This document shows positions 36,703-45,976 of a stretch of DNA of 64,000 bases, piece after piece. A program made the position numbers and the translations under genes. The notes beneath the pieces are model-generated. The model was not told where the DNA came from. It worked only from the letters and a program-made list of their open reading frames with translations, and searched no databases. The stretch's first letter is position 1. Every line of letters begins with the position of its first letter. Source of the DNA: CAVQGZ01 sp942491665 (GTDB lineage: Bacteria; Actinomycetota; Actinomycetes; Jiangellales; Jiangellaceae). Where the stretch lies: positions 129,484 through 193,483 of the forward strand of contig CALOBR010000007.1 of assembly GCA_942491665.1 (NCBI GenBank), read 5' to 3'.

Positions 36703-38085
36703 GTGGGGACGCTAGCCGCGGCTGGGGGCCGCTTCGACGCCGAGGCCGCCGTCATCGGAGCCGGCCCGGCCGGGCTGGCCGCGGGCAAGGCGCTCGCTGA
36801 GCGTGGGCTGACGTTCGACTGGTTCGAGAAGGGGTCGATGGTCGGCGGGCTCTGGCGCATCGACAACGACAACGGTGGGGTGGCGGCCTACAAGACGCTG
36901 CACCTGAACTCGTCGCGGTTCACCAGCCAGTACCCGTCCGACCCGATGCCCGACGACTGGCCTGACTACCCCAGCCACGAGTTGATGGCGCAGTACTTCC
37001 AGGGGTTCGCCGAGAAGCACGGGCTGCTTGAGCGCATCACGTTCCACGCCGAAGTGACCTCGGTCGAACCCCTGCCCGGACCCGGCAAGCCAGGCGAGCA
37101 CGGGTGGGCTGTCACGACGACTGCCACGGACACCCGCACCTACGGCGCGGTACTGGTCGCGAACGGGCACCACGGCACCCCGCACATGGTCGAGTTCGCC
37201 GGTGAGTTCACTGGCGAGTCGTTCCACTCCCACGACTACGTCGAGCCGAGCGTATTCACCGACAAGGACGTCGTAGTGGTCGGCGTCGGCAACTCCGGCA
37301 TGGACATCTCGTGCGACGCCGCCAAGGTCGCTCGCAGCGTGCACCTGGTCACCCGGCGCGGGGTGCATGTGCTGCCGAAGTACGCCTTCGGCAAGCCCAT
37401 CGACACGCTGGCCTCGCCGATCAACGGCTACGTGCCGTTCGTCGTCGAGCGCACGCTGTACGAGGTCGTGCAAAGGCTCAGCTCCGGGCGTCCGCAAGAC
37501 CGCGGCCTGCCCAAGCCCGACCATCGGCTGCTGCACGCGCACCCGACGGTGTCGGCCGAGCTGTACGACCGAGTCGGCCACGGCGACATCGTCGTGACGC
37601 CCACCATCGAGCGCCTCGACGGCGACACCGTCCACTTCATCGACGGCACGTCCGCGCATGCCGACGTGCTCGTCTACGCCACCGGCTACGACGTGTCGCT
37701 GCCCTTCTTGGCGCCGGAGGTGTACAGCGCGACTGACAACGCGATGCCGCTATACCAACGGGTCGTGTCGCCGGACCGGCCCGGCCTGCTCTTCATCGGG
37801 TTCGTCCAGACGGTAGGGGCGAACATCGCCCTGTTTGAGTACCAGAGCGAGTGGGTCGCCGACCTGCTCACCGACGCTGTCGTCATGCCCACCGAGGCGC
37901 AGATACGCGACTGGATCGAGGCCGACCAGGCGGCGATGGCCAAGCGCTACACCCGCTCGCAGCGGCACACGATGCAGGTGGACTACTGGCGCTACATCCG
38001 CGCCATCAAGGAGGCGCGGTCACGCAAGCCGCACCCGTCGCTGCTCGACCGCATCACCGCACCTCTGGCCGGTCTGCGGTCGTGA
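36703..38085 (+). CDS. Flavin-containing monooxygenase (FMO-like)
   Basis: A 460-residue class B flavoprotein. The FAD loop is GAGPAGLAAG (near residue 19-28), the FMO identifying sequence FTGESFHSHDY lies near 168-178, and the NADPH loop GVGNSGMD near 193-200. The LATGY-type motif reads VYATGYDVSLPFL. These enzymes oxygenate N, S or carbonyl carbon (Baeyer-Villiger) using NADPH and O2. The GTG start follows a -10-like box. The stop overlaps the next gene as GTGA. Together with an epimerase-like SDR and a zinc-type MDR it forms a small redox operon, perhaps for a terpenoid, sterol or ketone; this is inference. Confidence 0.93.
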   Translation: MGTLAAAGGRFDAEAAVIGAGPAGLAAGKALAERGLTFDWFEKGSMVGGLWRIDNDNGGVAAYKTLHLNSSRFTSQYPSDPMPDDWPDYPSHELMAQYFQGFAEKHGLLERITFHAEVTSVEPLPGPGKPGEHGWAVTTTATDTRTYGAVLVANGHHGTPHMVEFAGEFTGESFHSHDYVEPSVFTDKDVVVVGVGNSGMDISCDAAKVARSVHLVTRRGVHVLPKYAFGKPIDTLASPINGYVPFVVERTLYEVVQRLSSGRPQDRGLPKPDHRLLHAHPTVSAELYDRVGHGDIVVTPTIERLDGDTVHFIDGTSAHADVLVYATGYDVSLPFLAPEVYSATDNAMPLYQRVVSPDRPGLLFIGFVQTVGANIALFEYQSEWVADLLTDAVVMPTEAQIRDWIEADQAAMAKRYTRSQRHTMQVDYWRYIRAIKEARSRKPHPSLLDRITAPLAGLRS

Positions 38086-39068
38086 CCGCGGACCGGGTGG
38101 CTCCCGAGGTTCCGGCCCGCGTCTTCGTCACCGGGGGAGCGGGCTTCATCGGCCGAGCCCTCATCGCTCGGCTGCGCGAGCTCGGTGCCGAGGCCAGCGG
38201 GGTCGACCTGCACGCCGATACGAGCATCGGTGTGGTCGCCGGAAGCACCACTGAGCCGTCCGGCTGGGCGCGTCACCTCGATGGTGTGGACGCGATCATC
38301 CACACCGCGGCCATCGTCTCCATGGTCGTGTCCCACGACGACGCCTGGAGGGTGAACGTTCTCGGCACCCGCCGCACCATCGAGGCCGCCGCGGCCGCAG
38401 GCGTGCGTCGGTTCGTCCACCTGTCGTCGATCATGGCGTACGGGTTCGACTACCCCGACGGCGTGGACGAGACGTACCCGGTGCGGGTGAACGGCTGCTC
38501 CTACACCGACTCGCGGGTCACGTCCGAGGCCGTCGTCATGACCGCCCACGCCGCCGGAGAGGTCGACGCAACGGTGGTGCGGCCCGGTGACGTGATCGGC
38601 CCGGGCTCGATCTGGGTGCGTGAGCCGATCGAGATGGCGGGCAAGGGGCAGATGGTGCTGCCGGCGGGCGGCGCCGGTGTGGTCACGCCCATCTACCTCG
38701 ACAACCTCGTCGACGCCATCCTGCTCACGTTGGGCACCCCGGCGGCCTCCGGCCAGGTGTTCACCCTGACCGACGGGTACGGGGTGCCGTGCCATGACTA
38801 CTTCGGCCGGCTGGCCGAGCTGGCCGGCGGGCGCGTGCGCGCACTGCCGACACCGGTCGCGGTCTCCGTGAGCCGTGGGGCAGGTGCGATCCTGCGTCGG
38901 CTCGGCCAGAAGAACGAGCTGAGTGGCGCGACGATGCTCATGCTCGCCCGCACCGGCATCTACTCCAACGAGAAGGCACGCCACCTGCTCGGCTTCGAAC
39001 CCAGGGTCGGCTACGACGAGGCCATGTCCCGCATCGAGACCTGGGCTCGCGACGAGGGACTGATCTGA
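38082..39068 (+). CDS. Extended SDR, NAD-dependent epimerase/dehydratase-like (3-beta-HSD-like)
   Basis: A 328-residue extended SDR. The N-terminal NAD loop is VFVTGGAGFIGRAL, followed by the acidic GVDLHAD. DAIIHTAAIVSMVV and VNVLGTRRTIEAAAAAG match epimerases and 3-beta-hydroxysteroid dehydrogenases. The position of the usual YxxxK is occupied by SYTDSRVTSE, with Tyr but Arg/Thr where Lys is expected, so catalysis may be altered. VVRPGDVIGPGSIWV and GVVTPIYLDNLVDAI are also family blocks. The GTG start overlaps the FMO stop by four bases, indicating coupled translation. Confidence 0.88.
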   Translation: MTADRVAPEVPARVFVTGGAGFIGRALIARLRELGAEASGVDLHADTSIGVVAGSTTEPSGWARHLDGVDAIIHTAAIVSMVVSHDDAWRVNVLGTRRTIEAAAAAGVRRFVHLSSIMAYGFDYPDGVDETYPVRVNGCSYTDSRVTSEAVVMTAHAAGEVDATVVRPGDVIGPGSIWVREPIEMAGKGQMVLPAGGAGVVTPIYLDNLVDAILLTLGTPAASGQVFTLTDGYGVPCHDYFGRLAELAGGRVRALPTPVAVSVSRGAGAILRRLGQKNELSGATMLMLARTGIYSNEKARHLLGFEPRVGYDEAMSRIETWARDEGLI

Positions 39069-39069
39069 C

Positions 39070-40329
39070 ATGAGGGCTGTGCTGGCCGACATCTCCACCC
39101 CGCGGTACCTGATGACCGCTGCCGCCCAGAAGATCCCGCAGGGCCGCGGACGCAACGCCGGATGGGGACCGGGCGGCATGCTCAGCCTCGCCGACGTACC
39201 CGAACCCAGGCTTCCCAGCGCACCCGGGTGGGTGCGGGTGCGGCCCGAGCTGTCGGGTGTCTGCGGTTCTGACGTCGCCCTCGCGCACGCCAAGTCGTCG
39301 TTCAAGCTCACGGCCTACTTCCGTGCCGACAAGCAGGTGCTGGGACACGAGATCGTGGGGGTGGTCGACAGGGTGGGGCTCGGGGTCACGGCGGTGGCCG
39401 AGGGCGACCGCGTGGCCGTCAACCCCGTCTTCTCGTGCCTGCAGCGGGGCTTCGACCCGCCGTGCCGGGCCTGCGCGGACGGGCACCCGGGCGTCTGCGA
39501 GCGGTTCGACCTACCCGGTGACGTCTCGTGTGCCGCACCGTCGCTGGGCTTCGACCTGAACGTCGGTGGGGGCTGGGGAGAAGAGGTGGTGGCCCACGAG
39601 TCGCAGCTGTACCCGGTGGGGTCGATGGCCTCGCGGCGGGCCGTTCTCGCCGAGCCGGCGTCGATCGTGACCCACGCTGCGCTGCGGTGGCAGCGCAGCG
39701 GCGACCGGGTGGTGGTGATCGGGCCCGGCTCGATCGGCCTGCTGATGACCGCCTCGTTGCGCATGCTTCACCCCGACCTCGACATCATCGTGCTGAGCCC
39801 GGACGACTTCGGCACCGAGCAGGCGAGACTCTCCGGCGCCAGCCGCGTGCTGCCCAGCGGGCCGCAGGCCGTCGAGCAGCTGGCCGTGAGTGACGGCGGG
39901 CGTGTGCTGCGGCCGCGCATGACGAAGGTTCCTATCCTCGAGCAGGGGGTCGATGCGGTCTTCGACTGCGTGGGTCTGCCGCAGACCATCGAGCTGGGCC
40001 TGCACCTGCTGCGCTCGACCGGCACGTTCCTGCTGATCGGCGCAGCCGCCAAGCAGTCGATCGACTGGTCGCTGGTGTGGAACCGCCGTCTGACCGTAGC
40101 CGGCACGTACAACTTCGGGCCGGAGCCGTCGCTCGGTGGACGGCACACCTTCGACCAGGTCGTGGAGTGGCTTGGCGAGGAGTCCTACCGCGTCGACCAC
40201 CTGGTGACGCACACGTTCGACCTCGACGCGTGGACAACCGCTCTGGCCACGGCGTCTGCCGGGCCGCGAGCCGGCGCGGTGAAGGTGACCCTGCGTCCGA
40301 ACCCGCAGGTTCCGCTGGTCGACGCGTGA
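39070..40329 (+). CDS. Medium-chain (MDR/zinc-type) alcohol dehydrogenase
   Basis: A 419-residue MDR protein. The catalytic-zinc opening is GVCGSDVALAHAK, followed by VLGHEIVGVVDRVG. A Cys-rich structural lobe (FSCLQRGFDPPCRACADGHP and GVCERFDLPG) matches zinc-binding dehydrogenases of the threonine/sorbitol type. The nucleotide-binding loop is VIGPGSIGLLMTASLR. The ATG starts one base after the SDR stop. It likely oxidises or reduces the same substrate chain as the FMO and SDR. The insertion around residues 10-30 (MTAAAQKIPQGRGRNAGWGP) is unusual compared with standard alcohol dehydrogenases. Confidence 0.92.
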   Translation: MRAVLADISTPRYLMTAAAQKIPQGRGRNAGWGPGGMLSLADVPEPRLPSAPGWVRVRPELSGVCGSDVALAHAKSSFKLTAYFRADKQVLGHEIVGVVDRVGLGVTAVAEGDRVAVNPVFSCLQRGFDPPCRACADGHPGVCERFDLPGDVSCAAPSLGFDLNVGGGWGEEVVAHESQLYPVGSMASRRAVLAEPASIVTHAALRWQRSGDRVVVIGPGSIGLLMTASLRMLHPDLDIIVLSPDDFGTEQARLSGASRVLPSGPQAVEQLAVSDGGRVLRPRMTKVPILEQGVDAVFDCVGLPQTIELGLHLLRSTGTFLLIGAAAKQSIDWSLVWNRRLTVAGTYNFGPEPSLGGRHTFDQVVEWLGEESYRVDHLVTHTFDLDAWTTALATASAGPRAGAVKVTLRPNPQVPLVDA

Positions 40330-40382
40330 GGCGCCAGGCGTTGCCGGCCACACGTCGGGAGTCCGCGATGCCCCTCATCTCC

Positions 40383-40394
40383 TAGTCTGCGACC
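40383..40394 (+). promoter_or_regulatory. -10 box placed for a leaderless start
   Basis: TAGTCT at 40383-40388 is followed by six bases and then the GTG of the DUF2252 gene. There is no ribosome site in the gap, so a leaderless message is likely. Confidence 0.45.
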
Positions 40395-41762
40395 GTGGCC
40401 ATGCCCGACCTGACGCGCGCCGAACGAGAGGCCTACGGACGCCTGGAACGCCAGCGGCGATCCCGCTCGTCACTGGGCGAGCTGGTGCTGGCTCCCACGA
40501 AAGACCGGGTGGGTGCTGTGTTCGCCCAGGAGACCGACCGCGTGCAGTCGCTCCTGCCGCTGCGCCACGAGCGGATGTCGTCCTCGCCGCACGCGTTCTT
40601 TCGGGGCACGGCGGTCATCATGGCGGCCGACCTGGCCGCCTCACCGTCCACGAAGCTGCATGCGCAGGTTTGCGGAGACGCCCACGCCGCCAACTTCGGC
40701 GTCTTCGGCTCGCCGGAGCGACGACTCGTCTTCGACGTCAACGACTTCGACGAGACCTACCGCGGCCCGTTCGAATGGGACCTCAAGCGGCTCGCAGTGT
40801 CGCTTCTGCTGGCCGCCGCCGAGTCCGGGCTGGGGAACAAGGCGACCAAGGCCGTCGCGACCACGGCCCTCACCTCTTACGTCGAGCACATGGGTGCTTA
40901 CGCCGACATGCCGACGCTGCAGGTCTGGTACGCCCGCCTCGACGGACGCACCATCAGCGCCCACCTCGACGAACGCCGAGCGGCCCAGATGCGCGTCCAG
41001 GCCGACAAGGCACGCAGCCGGTCCGCCGCACGCGCGCTGCAGAAGTTCGTCGAGCACGACGACGCCGGCGTCGCCCGCTTTCGCGAACGTCCACCGCGGC
41101 TCCAGCGCCTTCCGGAACGCGACCTCGTCGAGGCGATGCTCGCTACCTACCTGGACTCGCTGCCACCGGAGTGGGCGCAACTCATGCGCCGCTTCAGCAT
41201 CCAAGACCTCGCGTTCAAGGCCGTCGGGGTCGGCAGCGTCGGCACCCGTTGCCTCGTCGCGGTGCTCGACGCCGGCGACCCGGACGACCTCGTTCTCATC
41301 CAGCTGAAGGAGGCGAACCGCAGCGTTCTTGCCGGGCACGTGCCCGGGCCCGGGCCGCGCAACCAGGGCCGTCGAGTGGTTGTCGGCCAGAAGATGATGC
41401 AGGCCGTGGGCGACGTGCTGCTCGGCTGGACCCGTAGCCCCGCCACCGGGCGCGACTACTACGTGCGCCAGCTCTGGGACATGAAGGGCGACCTCGACAT
41501 CAGCCAGCTCGGCCGGCATGGGCTGACGATGCACGCCTACCTCTGCGGCTGGGCGCTTGCCCGTGCCCATGCGCGCACCGGTGACCCGGTCGCCATCGCG
41601 CGCTACCTGGGCGGTGGCGCCAAGGCGAGCGACGCGGTGCTGACGTTCGCGGAGCAGTACACCGCGGTCGTCCACGACGACTACGCGGCGTTCGTGGCCG
41701 CCGTGGGCGACGCCGCCCCCCTGGACGACAGCAGGGTCGACCTGTCCGGATGGGCCGACTGA
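40395..41762 (+). CDS. DUF2252 family protein (kinase-like fold)
   Basis: A 455-residue protein typical of DUF2252: RHERMSSSPHAFFRGTAVIM near residue 60, QVCGDAHAANFGVFGSPERR, FDVNDFDETYRGPFEWDLKR near 120, and YYVRQLWDMKGDLDISQLG near 360. The GDxHxxN and DxxDF-like motifs resemble aminoglycoside phosphotransferase/kinase active sites, so ATP-dependent phosphorylation is suspected but unproven. Many actinobacterial genomes carry several copies. The 3' end overlaps the tail of a decayed gene on the opposite strand. Confidence 0.9.
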   Translation: MAMPDLTRAEREAYGRLERQRRSRSSLGELVLAPTKDRVGAVFAQETDRVQSLLPLRHERMSSSPHAFFRGTAVIMAADLAASPSTKLHAQVCGDAHAANFGVFGSPERRLVFDVNDFDETYRGPFEWDLKRLAVSLLLAAAESGLGNKATKAVATTALTSYVEHMGAYADMPTLQVWYARLDGRTISAHLDERRAAQMRVQADKARSRSAARALQKFVEHDDAGVARFRERPPRLQRLPERDLVEAMLATYLDSLPPEWAQLMRRFSIQDLAFKAVGVGSVGTRCLVAVLDAGDPDDLVLIQLKEANRSVLAGHVPGPGPRNQGRRVVVGQKMMQAVGDVLLGWTRSPATGRDYYVRQLWDMKGDLDISQLGRHGLTMHAYLCGWALARAHARTGDPVAIARYLGGGAKASDAVLTFAEQYTAVVHDDYAAFVAAVGDAAPLDDSRVDLSGWAD

Positions 41763-42746
41763 CTGGCCCGACCGTCCCGGGCGAGAGCCCGGGCGCCGTC
41801 GACCTCGTCGAGCGGACGTACCGACGGGGCGTAGCGCACCTCACCACCCGGTCCGACGCGGGAGCCGTGGAACGGGCAGTCCCACGAACGCTCGGGGTCG
41901 TTCCACGCCACAATCCCGCCCAGGTGGGGGCACGCGGCGCTGGCTGACCGCGTGACATCGTCAACGCGGCTCGTAGCCCTGGGACGTAGCCCGGCGCGGT
42001 CGGGCGTGCCCTCGCCCTCGGTCGGTGTCGATCATGCGGAGAGCACCGATCCGCCCTTGCCGGTCGCGTGGCAGTCCCCGCCGACGAGCAGACGGGCGCT
42101 CCCGTCCTCGGTCTGCGATGTCCGCAGCGACCGGGTCGGGTTGGTCGCCGAGAGGTCCATGCCGGTCGGCATAGGCGCGCCGTCGGTGAGTGTGCAGGCG
42201 AGCAGGGAGGAGCGGGCAGGCGTGGCCGCGGCGAACAGCAGCGTGCGCAGCGGGAACGGCATGAGTGTGGCCAGCCCGGGATCGCTGAGCGCCTCGAGGA
42301 GCCTGCGCCCTTCGCTCGGTCGCGTACGTCCAGGCATCGCGCCGTTGCGTCAACACCGAGGAGCTGGCGCCGAGCTCGGCGACGAGGTCGAGGCCCGCCT
42401 GTTTCGCCTCGACATAGTCCCGCAGCGTCTGGGTGCCGTGCTCGGAGCGGATGCGGTGGCCGAGCGTGCCGTGCCGGGCCGACCCCTTCGCCGTCGTTCG
42501 GCCGCTGCTGCCGGTGCCGATGGGGTTGCGCTCGACGAGGACGACATCGACACCTCGCTCGGCCAGCAGGGTGGCAGTCGTCAGACCGGTGATGCCGGGG
42601 CCGACGACCACGACGTCCGCGGACTCGGGCATGTCGACTGGCGTGGCAGGAGGGGAGTCCGGAGTGCGGCAGGACACGGAGGGAGTCGTCGGCTCCAGGC
42701 CAAGCCCGCCCAACAGCGCTTCGGAACCCGACCAAGTCGAGGTCAT
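41681..42746 (-). pseudogene. FAD-dependent oxidoreductase with C-terminal Rieske domain, broken
   Basis: Pieces of one enzyme lie in three frames. The first (from about 42746 or 42632) has the FAD loop DVVVVGPGITGLTTATLLAE, then TGSSGRTTAKGSARHGTLGH. After about 42320 the frame changes to a part containing DPGLATLMPFPLRTLLFAAA and LLVGGDCHATGKGG. After about 42050 a third frame has a Rieske iron-sulfur site, ACPHLGG then WDCPFHGSRV. The intact family (DadA-like FAD domain plus Rieske) is about 500 residues; only about 340 codons remain, so internal sequence is also lost. It was probably an oxygenase-like or amine-oxidising flavoprotein. The 3' end overlaps the DUF2252 gene by about 80 bases, so the true stop is uncertain. 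Confidence 0.68.
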
Positions 42747-42974
42747 GATCGCTCTCGCGGTACGTCGGCGAGCGGCGATGTGGGGCACCGTCCGACGGTC
42801 GAGACGGCGTGCAACGAGGTTGGCAGGAGAGCCGTGACCGGTGAGCGGTGGCTGTTCAGTCCGAGCAGTCCACGGCGATGGCGAGGGCAGCGCACATCTG
42901 GCGCATTCGATCGTCGGCGTCACTCCTGGGCGTACCACCGCACCGAACGGGCGCGATCGTCTTGGGAGGCCGCG

Positions 42975-43721
42975 ATGACGGCGAAGAGAAGCGCACCCGA
43001 GGCGCCGGCACCGAAGTCGGGTCGGCAGACGGAGAAGCTGCTCCACGGACCCGACCGATCCTTGGAATGGGTGGCGGGTGACCTAGTCGCCCGCTTCGGT
43101 GAGGAAGCCTCGGCGGTGATGCGGACGGAGATCCTGGAGGAGTACCGGCGCCTGATCCCTGGAATCCCCCACCTGAGGGGCTGGCGGGACGGCCACTCCA
43201 CCTATCTGGTGTCCACGCCGCTATCGCTGGCGTTGCACCGGGTGGTGCCCCGGCACGGCGAGACGGTGGAGGACTCCGGTTGGCTGCTGCGCCGGATGAT
43301 GGAAGCCCAGATGGAGCGGATTCCCCGACTGCTGCGTCACGGGTACGGCAGGTTCCGGTTCACCCGGCTGGGGAAGTGGTGGGAAGAGGCGGCCGCGCGC
43401 AAGTCTCAGGCCCGGGAGTACCCGGGAGACTGGGTCTACCAGCGTTTCGACGGCGACGGGGAGACCTTCGACTTCGGGGTCGACAACACCGAGTGCGGCA
43501 ACGTGAAGCACCTCCACGCCCAGGACGCCGACGAGCTCTGCCCGTACATCTGCGACCTCGAGTACGTGGTCGCCAAGGGCGTGGGAGTAGCCGTTCACCG
43601 GACAAAGGCCGTCGCATGGAGCTGCGACCGGTGTGACTTCCGGTTCTCCAAGCATGGTGTGACATCCGTGCCGTGGCCGCCCGAGTTCACCGAGCGGACC
43701 TGCGGCGAACCGCAAGCCTGA
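42975..43721 (+). CDS. L-2-amino-thiazoline-4-carboxylate (ATC) hydrolase-like protein, copy 1
   Basis: A 248-residue protein resembling the ATC-hydrolase family (L-cysteine-forming hydrolysis of 2-amino-thiazoline carboxylate in Pseudomonas; most family members have unknown substrates). It has EILEEYRRLIPGIPHLRGWR near residue 55, STPLSLALHRVVPRHGETVE, TECGNVKHLHAQDADELCPY, and the Cys-rich end WSCDRCDFRFSKHG. The conserved Cys residues may be structural or catalytic. GGGAGG precedes the ATG. A second, diverged copy follows within 200 bases on the same strand. Moderately confident of the family, unsure of the substrate. Confidence 0.75.
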   Translation: MTAKRSAPEAPAPKSGRQTEKLLHGPDRSLEWVAGDLVARFGEEASAVMRTEILEEYRRLIPGIPHLRGWRDGHSTYLVSTPLSLALHRVVPRHGETVEDSGWLLRRMMEAQMERIPRLLRHGYGRFRFTRLGKWWEEAAARKSQAREYPGDWVYQRFDGDGETFDFGVDNTECGNVKHLHAQDADELCPYICDLEYVVAKGVGVAVHRTKAVAWSCDRCDFRFSKHGVTSVPWPPEFTERTCGEPQA

Positions 43722-43922
43722 CACGTCACCAACAACTCGACAACGGCCTCGGCACCCCGGAGTGATCCGACGGGCCCGACATGAGAGCCCCATGGGCGTA
43801 GGCACGCATCCGACGACCGGACCTGCGGCGACAGCCCGTTTCCAGCCCTGGGACGTCTGGCCGTTGTGATCGGAGGTCCACGGCAGCACGATGGAACCGT
43901 CCCGAACCTGGGGGTGGAACCT

Positions 43923-44597
43923 ATGCTTGCGATGCCGACACGAGGCGTTCTATTGCGCCTAGGACGCTCGGCCGTGCACTCGACGGCAAAGGCCAGCGGA
44001 CGGGACGACCCTGAGCTACCCGTGGCCACAGAGCGGGTGTTCGATCGGATGGCGGCCGACGCCGAGTGGCCCGACCAGGTCGCGAACCAGATCTACCTGG
44101 TCGAAGTGGTGCTGCCCGTGGCGGCCTTCTACACCGCCTTGCGCGAGCAGGGCTTGGAGCAGCCCGACGCGATCCGCACCGTCCACCGTGCGTTCCTGGC
44201 CACCGGAGACGCCCAGCGCCGCATGTTCGTCCTCCTGATGCGCACTCGGCTGGGCGCCGGCCTGTTCCTGCGCACCCTGCGGCCCAACTGGCTCGGCCTC
44301 ACCCCAACGCCGGCCAACCAGTGGACGGTCGCCCGACCGGAGCCCGGCACCGTGCAGATCGAGGTGTCCCGCTGCTACCGGCTCGACGCGTTCCGGCAAC
44401 TCGGCACCCCCGAGGTCGCCTTCATCGCCTGCCACTTCGAGGGCTACGTCATGGACGTCTCGCCCTTCATTCGGGTGACCTGGCAGGGCATGGCCACCGG
44501 GGCCGAACGCTGCCACCACTGCTTCGAGCTCCTCGACCAAGACCACCGTCAGCCAGTCAACTCCGACCGGTATCTGCGACAGCCGGTCGCCTTCTAG
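43923..44597 (+). CDS. ATC hydrolase-like protein, copy 2
   Basis: A 224-residue paralogue of the preceding protein, strongly diverged. It shares the overall order: an N-terminal helical region (VANQIYLVEVVLPVAAFYTA, GLEQPDAIRTVHRAFLATGD), then VQIEVSRCYRLDAFRQLG, then FIACHFEGYVMDVSPFIRVT, and a C-terminal Cys/His cluster AERCHHCFELL. These match the ATC-hydrolase/DUF-type family better than copy 1. I chose the ATG at 43923 because GTGGAACCT precedes it; a start nineteen codons upstream gives an unlikely leader. The two copies may act together or result from an old duplication. Confidence 0.75.
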   Translation: MLAMPTRGVLLRLGRSAVHSTAKASGRDDPELPVATERVFDRMAADAEWPDQVANQIYLVEVVLPVAAFYTALREQGLEQPDAIRTVHRAFLATGDAQRRMFVLLMRTRLGAGLFLRTLRPNWLGLTPTPANQWTVARPEPGTVQIEVSRCYRLDAFRQLGTPEVAFIACHFEGYVMDVSPFIRVTWQGMATGAERCHHCFELLDQDHRQPVNSDRYLRQPVAF

Positions 44598-44688
44598 CTC
44601 GCCCAAGCCGCCGCAGCGACAACGACCGACTTCACCGACGATGCGTGCGCTTCTCGGCAGCGGCGGATGTGACGCAGGTTCGTCTAGC

Positions 44689-44719
44689 GGTCACTCGAGT
44701 TGCGCGGCAACGCTCGCTC
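44689..44719 (+). repeat. Dispersed intergenic repeat R1, copy A
   Basis: A 31-base core that starts GGTCACTCGAGTTGCG and ends AACGCTCGCTC. It matches copies at 62231 and 63467 with few changes (27 of 31 against the latter). It contains the small palindrome GTTGC-GCG-GCAAC. The copy lies just after the second ATC hydrolase-like gene, outside any coding region. Confidence 0.7.
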
Positions 44720-44819
44720 GTGCCGAGTTGAGGCGTTCAGACATGGGTCCCGGAGGTGCGTCAGAGCGGGTGAATCCGGGGTGCGGGGGCAGGTTGTGAC
44801 GAGTCCGCGAAGGATCTGG

Positions 44820-45728
44820 TCAGTGGGCTGGCGCCGCGAGGCGTTCGAGGAGGATGGCCGCGTGATCGATGGTTGGGAGAGCGGCGATTTCGTCGGCGAT
44901 CTCTTCTGCGCGGTCTCGGTACTCGCGGTGGTCGAGTAGCCATTGGATGGATTGCCGTATCGCCTCGGTTGATCGCTCGTCGTCGCCCAGGGCGAGTCCG
45001 GCGCCGAGCCTCACCAGTTGGGCTGCGTTGAACCGGTTGTCGGGTGGGAAGAGCGGCAGGCTCAACACGGGCAGTCCACGTCGGAGGGCCCCGGTGAGGG
45101 AGCCGTAGCCGCCGTGGGCCACCACGAGGTCGGCGTTGTCGAGGATGAGGCCCTGGGAGAGGAACGGCACCGTTCGTACGTCGTGCGGCACGTCGAGGTC
45201 GGTAGCAGACGTTCGAATCCGGGGTCCGCAGGTATGCCCATCTCGTGTCGGAACCAGGTCAGCTCGCCCCCGGCGACTTGCTGTGTCATCCCGGACAGGG
45301 CCGGAGCGAAGTCGAAGGTTGCCAGGGGCGTGTCGAGCAGTTCGGCAACCGCCAACGCGTCCTGGCCTGCCGTGTCCCGCAAGAACACATCCGGTCGCCA
45401 CTGCTCTGCCAGCGAGCGGATGAACGGACCAGCTGCGGCGGCGCGCAGGAAGAAGCTTCGCAGCATCGCTGCGCCGTCAGACTCTGGCTCCGGCAGGCGG
45501 TCGAGCAGCGACGTCGACTGGCTCCACGATGTCGGTCTGAAAGCCGAGTCCGGTCGTGAAGTCCGCGGGGGCGATGGCTCCGGAGCCGCGGGAGTTCCCA
45601 GCCATCAGTCGGGCGCGTGAACTCACCACGTAGCGAACCTCATGTCCTCGGCGACGCGCGGCCGCAGCGATCGGAGCCGAGGGCCGGATGTGACCGAAAC
45701 CCGACGTAATGGCTACGAGAACACGCAC
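44820..45728 (-). pseudogene. GT1 (macrolide-type) glycosyltransferase, frameshifted and shortened
   Basis: The GTG at 45728 opens VRVLVAITSGFGHIRPSAPI, the classic N-terminus of MGT-type UDP-sugar glycosyltransferases. That frame stops near 45477. A second frame (45466 to about 45190) carries RPDVFLRDTAGQDALAVAEL. A third (to 44820) has the donor-binding block SQGLILDNADLVVAHGGYGS LTGAL in two parts, with LPLFPPDNRFNAAQLVRLGA. The total is about 300 codons against 400 for the family, so part is missing besides the frameshifts. It probably once glycosylated a lipid or natural product. It is flanked by dispersed repeats on both sides. Confidence 0.75.
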
Positions 45729-45870
45729 GCGACTAGCTATACCCCACCACCGCATCGTCCGGCCGTCTGCGCGCGCGCGTGAGCCCACCCCTACGACACC
45801 TCAGCGCTCGTGGCGCTTGGAGGACATGCCGAGCCGCTCAACGCGGCAGATGACCTCCCGACTATGCAGC

Positions 45871-45909
45871 GAAGTGACACGGCCGCGCTAGCGGGACGCT
45901 ACGCGGCGA
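45871..45909 (+). repeat. Dispersed hairpin repeat R3, copy 1
   Basis: This copy begins GAAGTGACACGGCCGCG and ends AGCGGGACGCTACGCGGC, with a CT insert in the middle. It matches the copy at 59214-59249 at all but two positions. The two halves are self-complementary (GGCCGCG with CGCGGC) and would fold as a hairpin. It directly abuts repeat R2/R1 copy D. Confidence 0.7.
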
Positions 45910-45955
45910 AGTGGGTCTGGTTGCTGGTCAGTGGTCGCTGGGGTTGCGTGGCAGT
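45903..45955 (+). repeat. Dispersed repeat R2 joined to a diverged R1 (copy D)
   Basis: It starts GCGGCGAAGTGGGTC and continues into TGGTCGCTGGGGTTGCGTGG. Apart from a 2-base gap it aligns with 62203-62252 along its length. The first 15 bases also recur exactly at 55846-55860. Confidence 0.65.
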
Positions 45956-45976
45956 TCCTTCCGCCGATGAGCCCGG

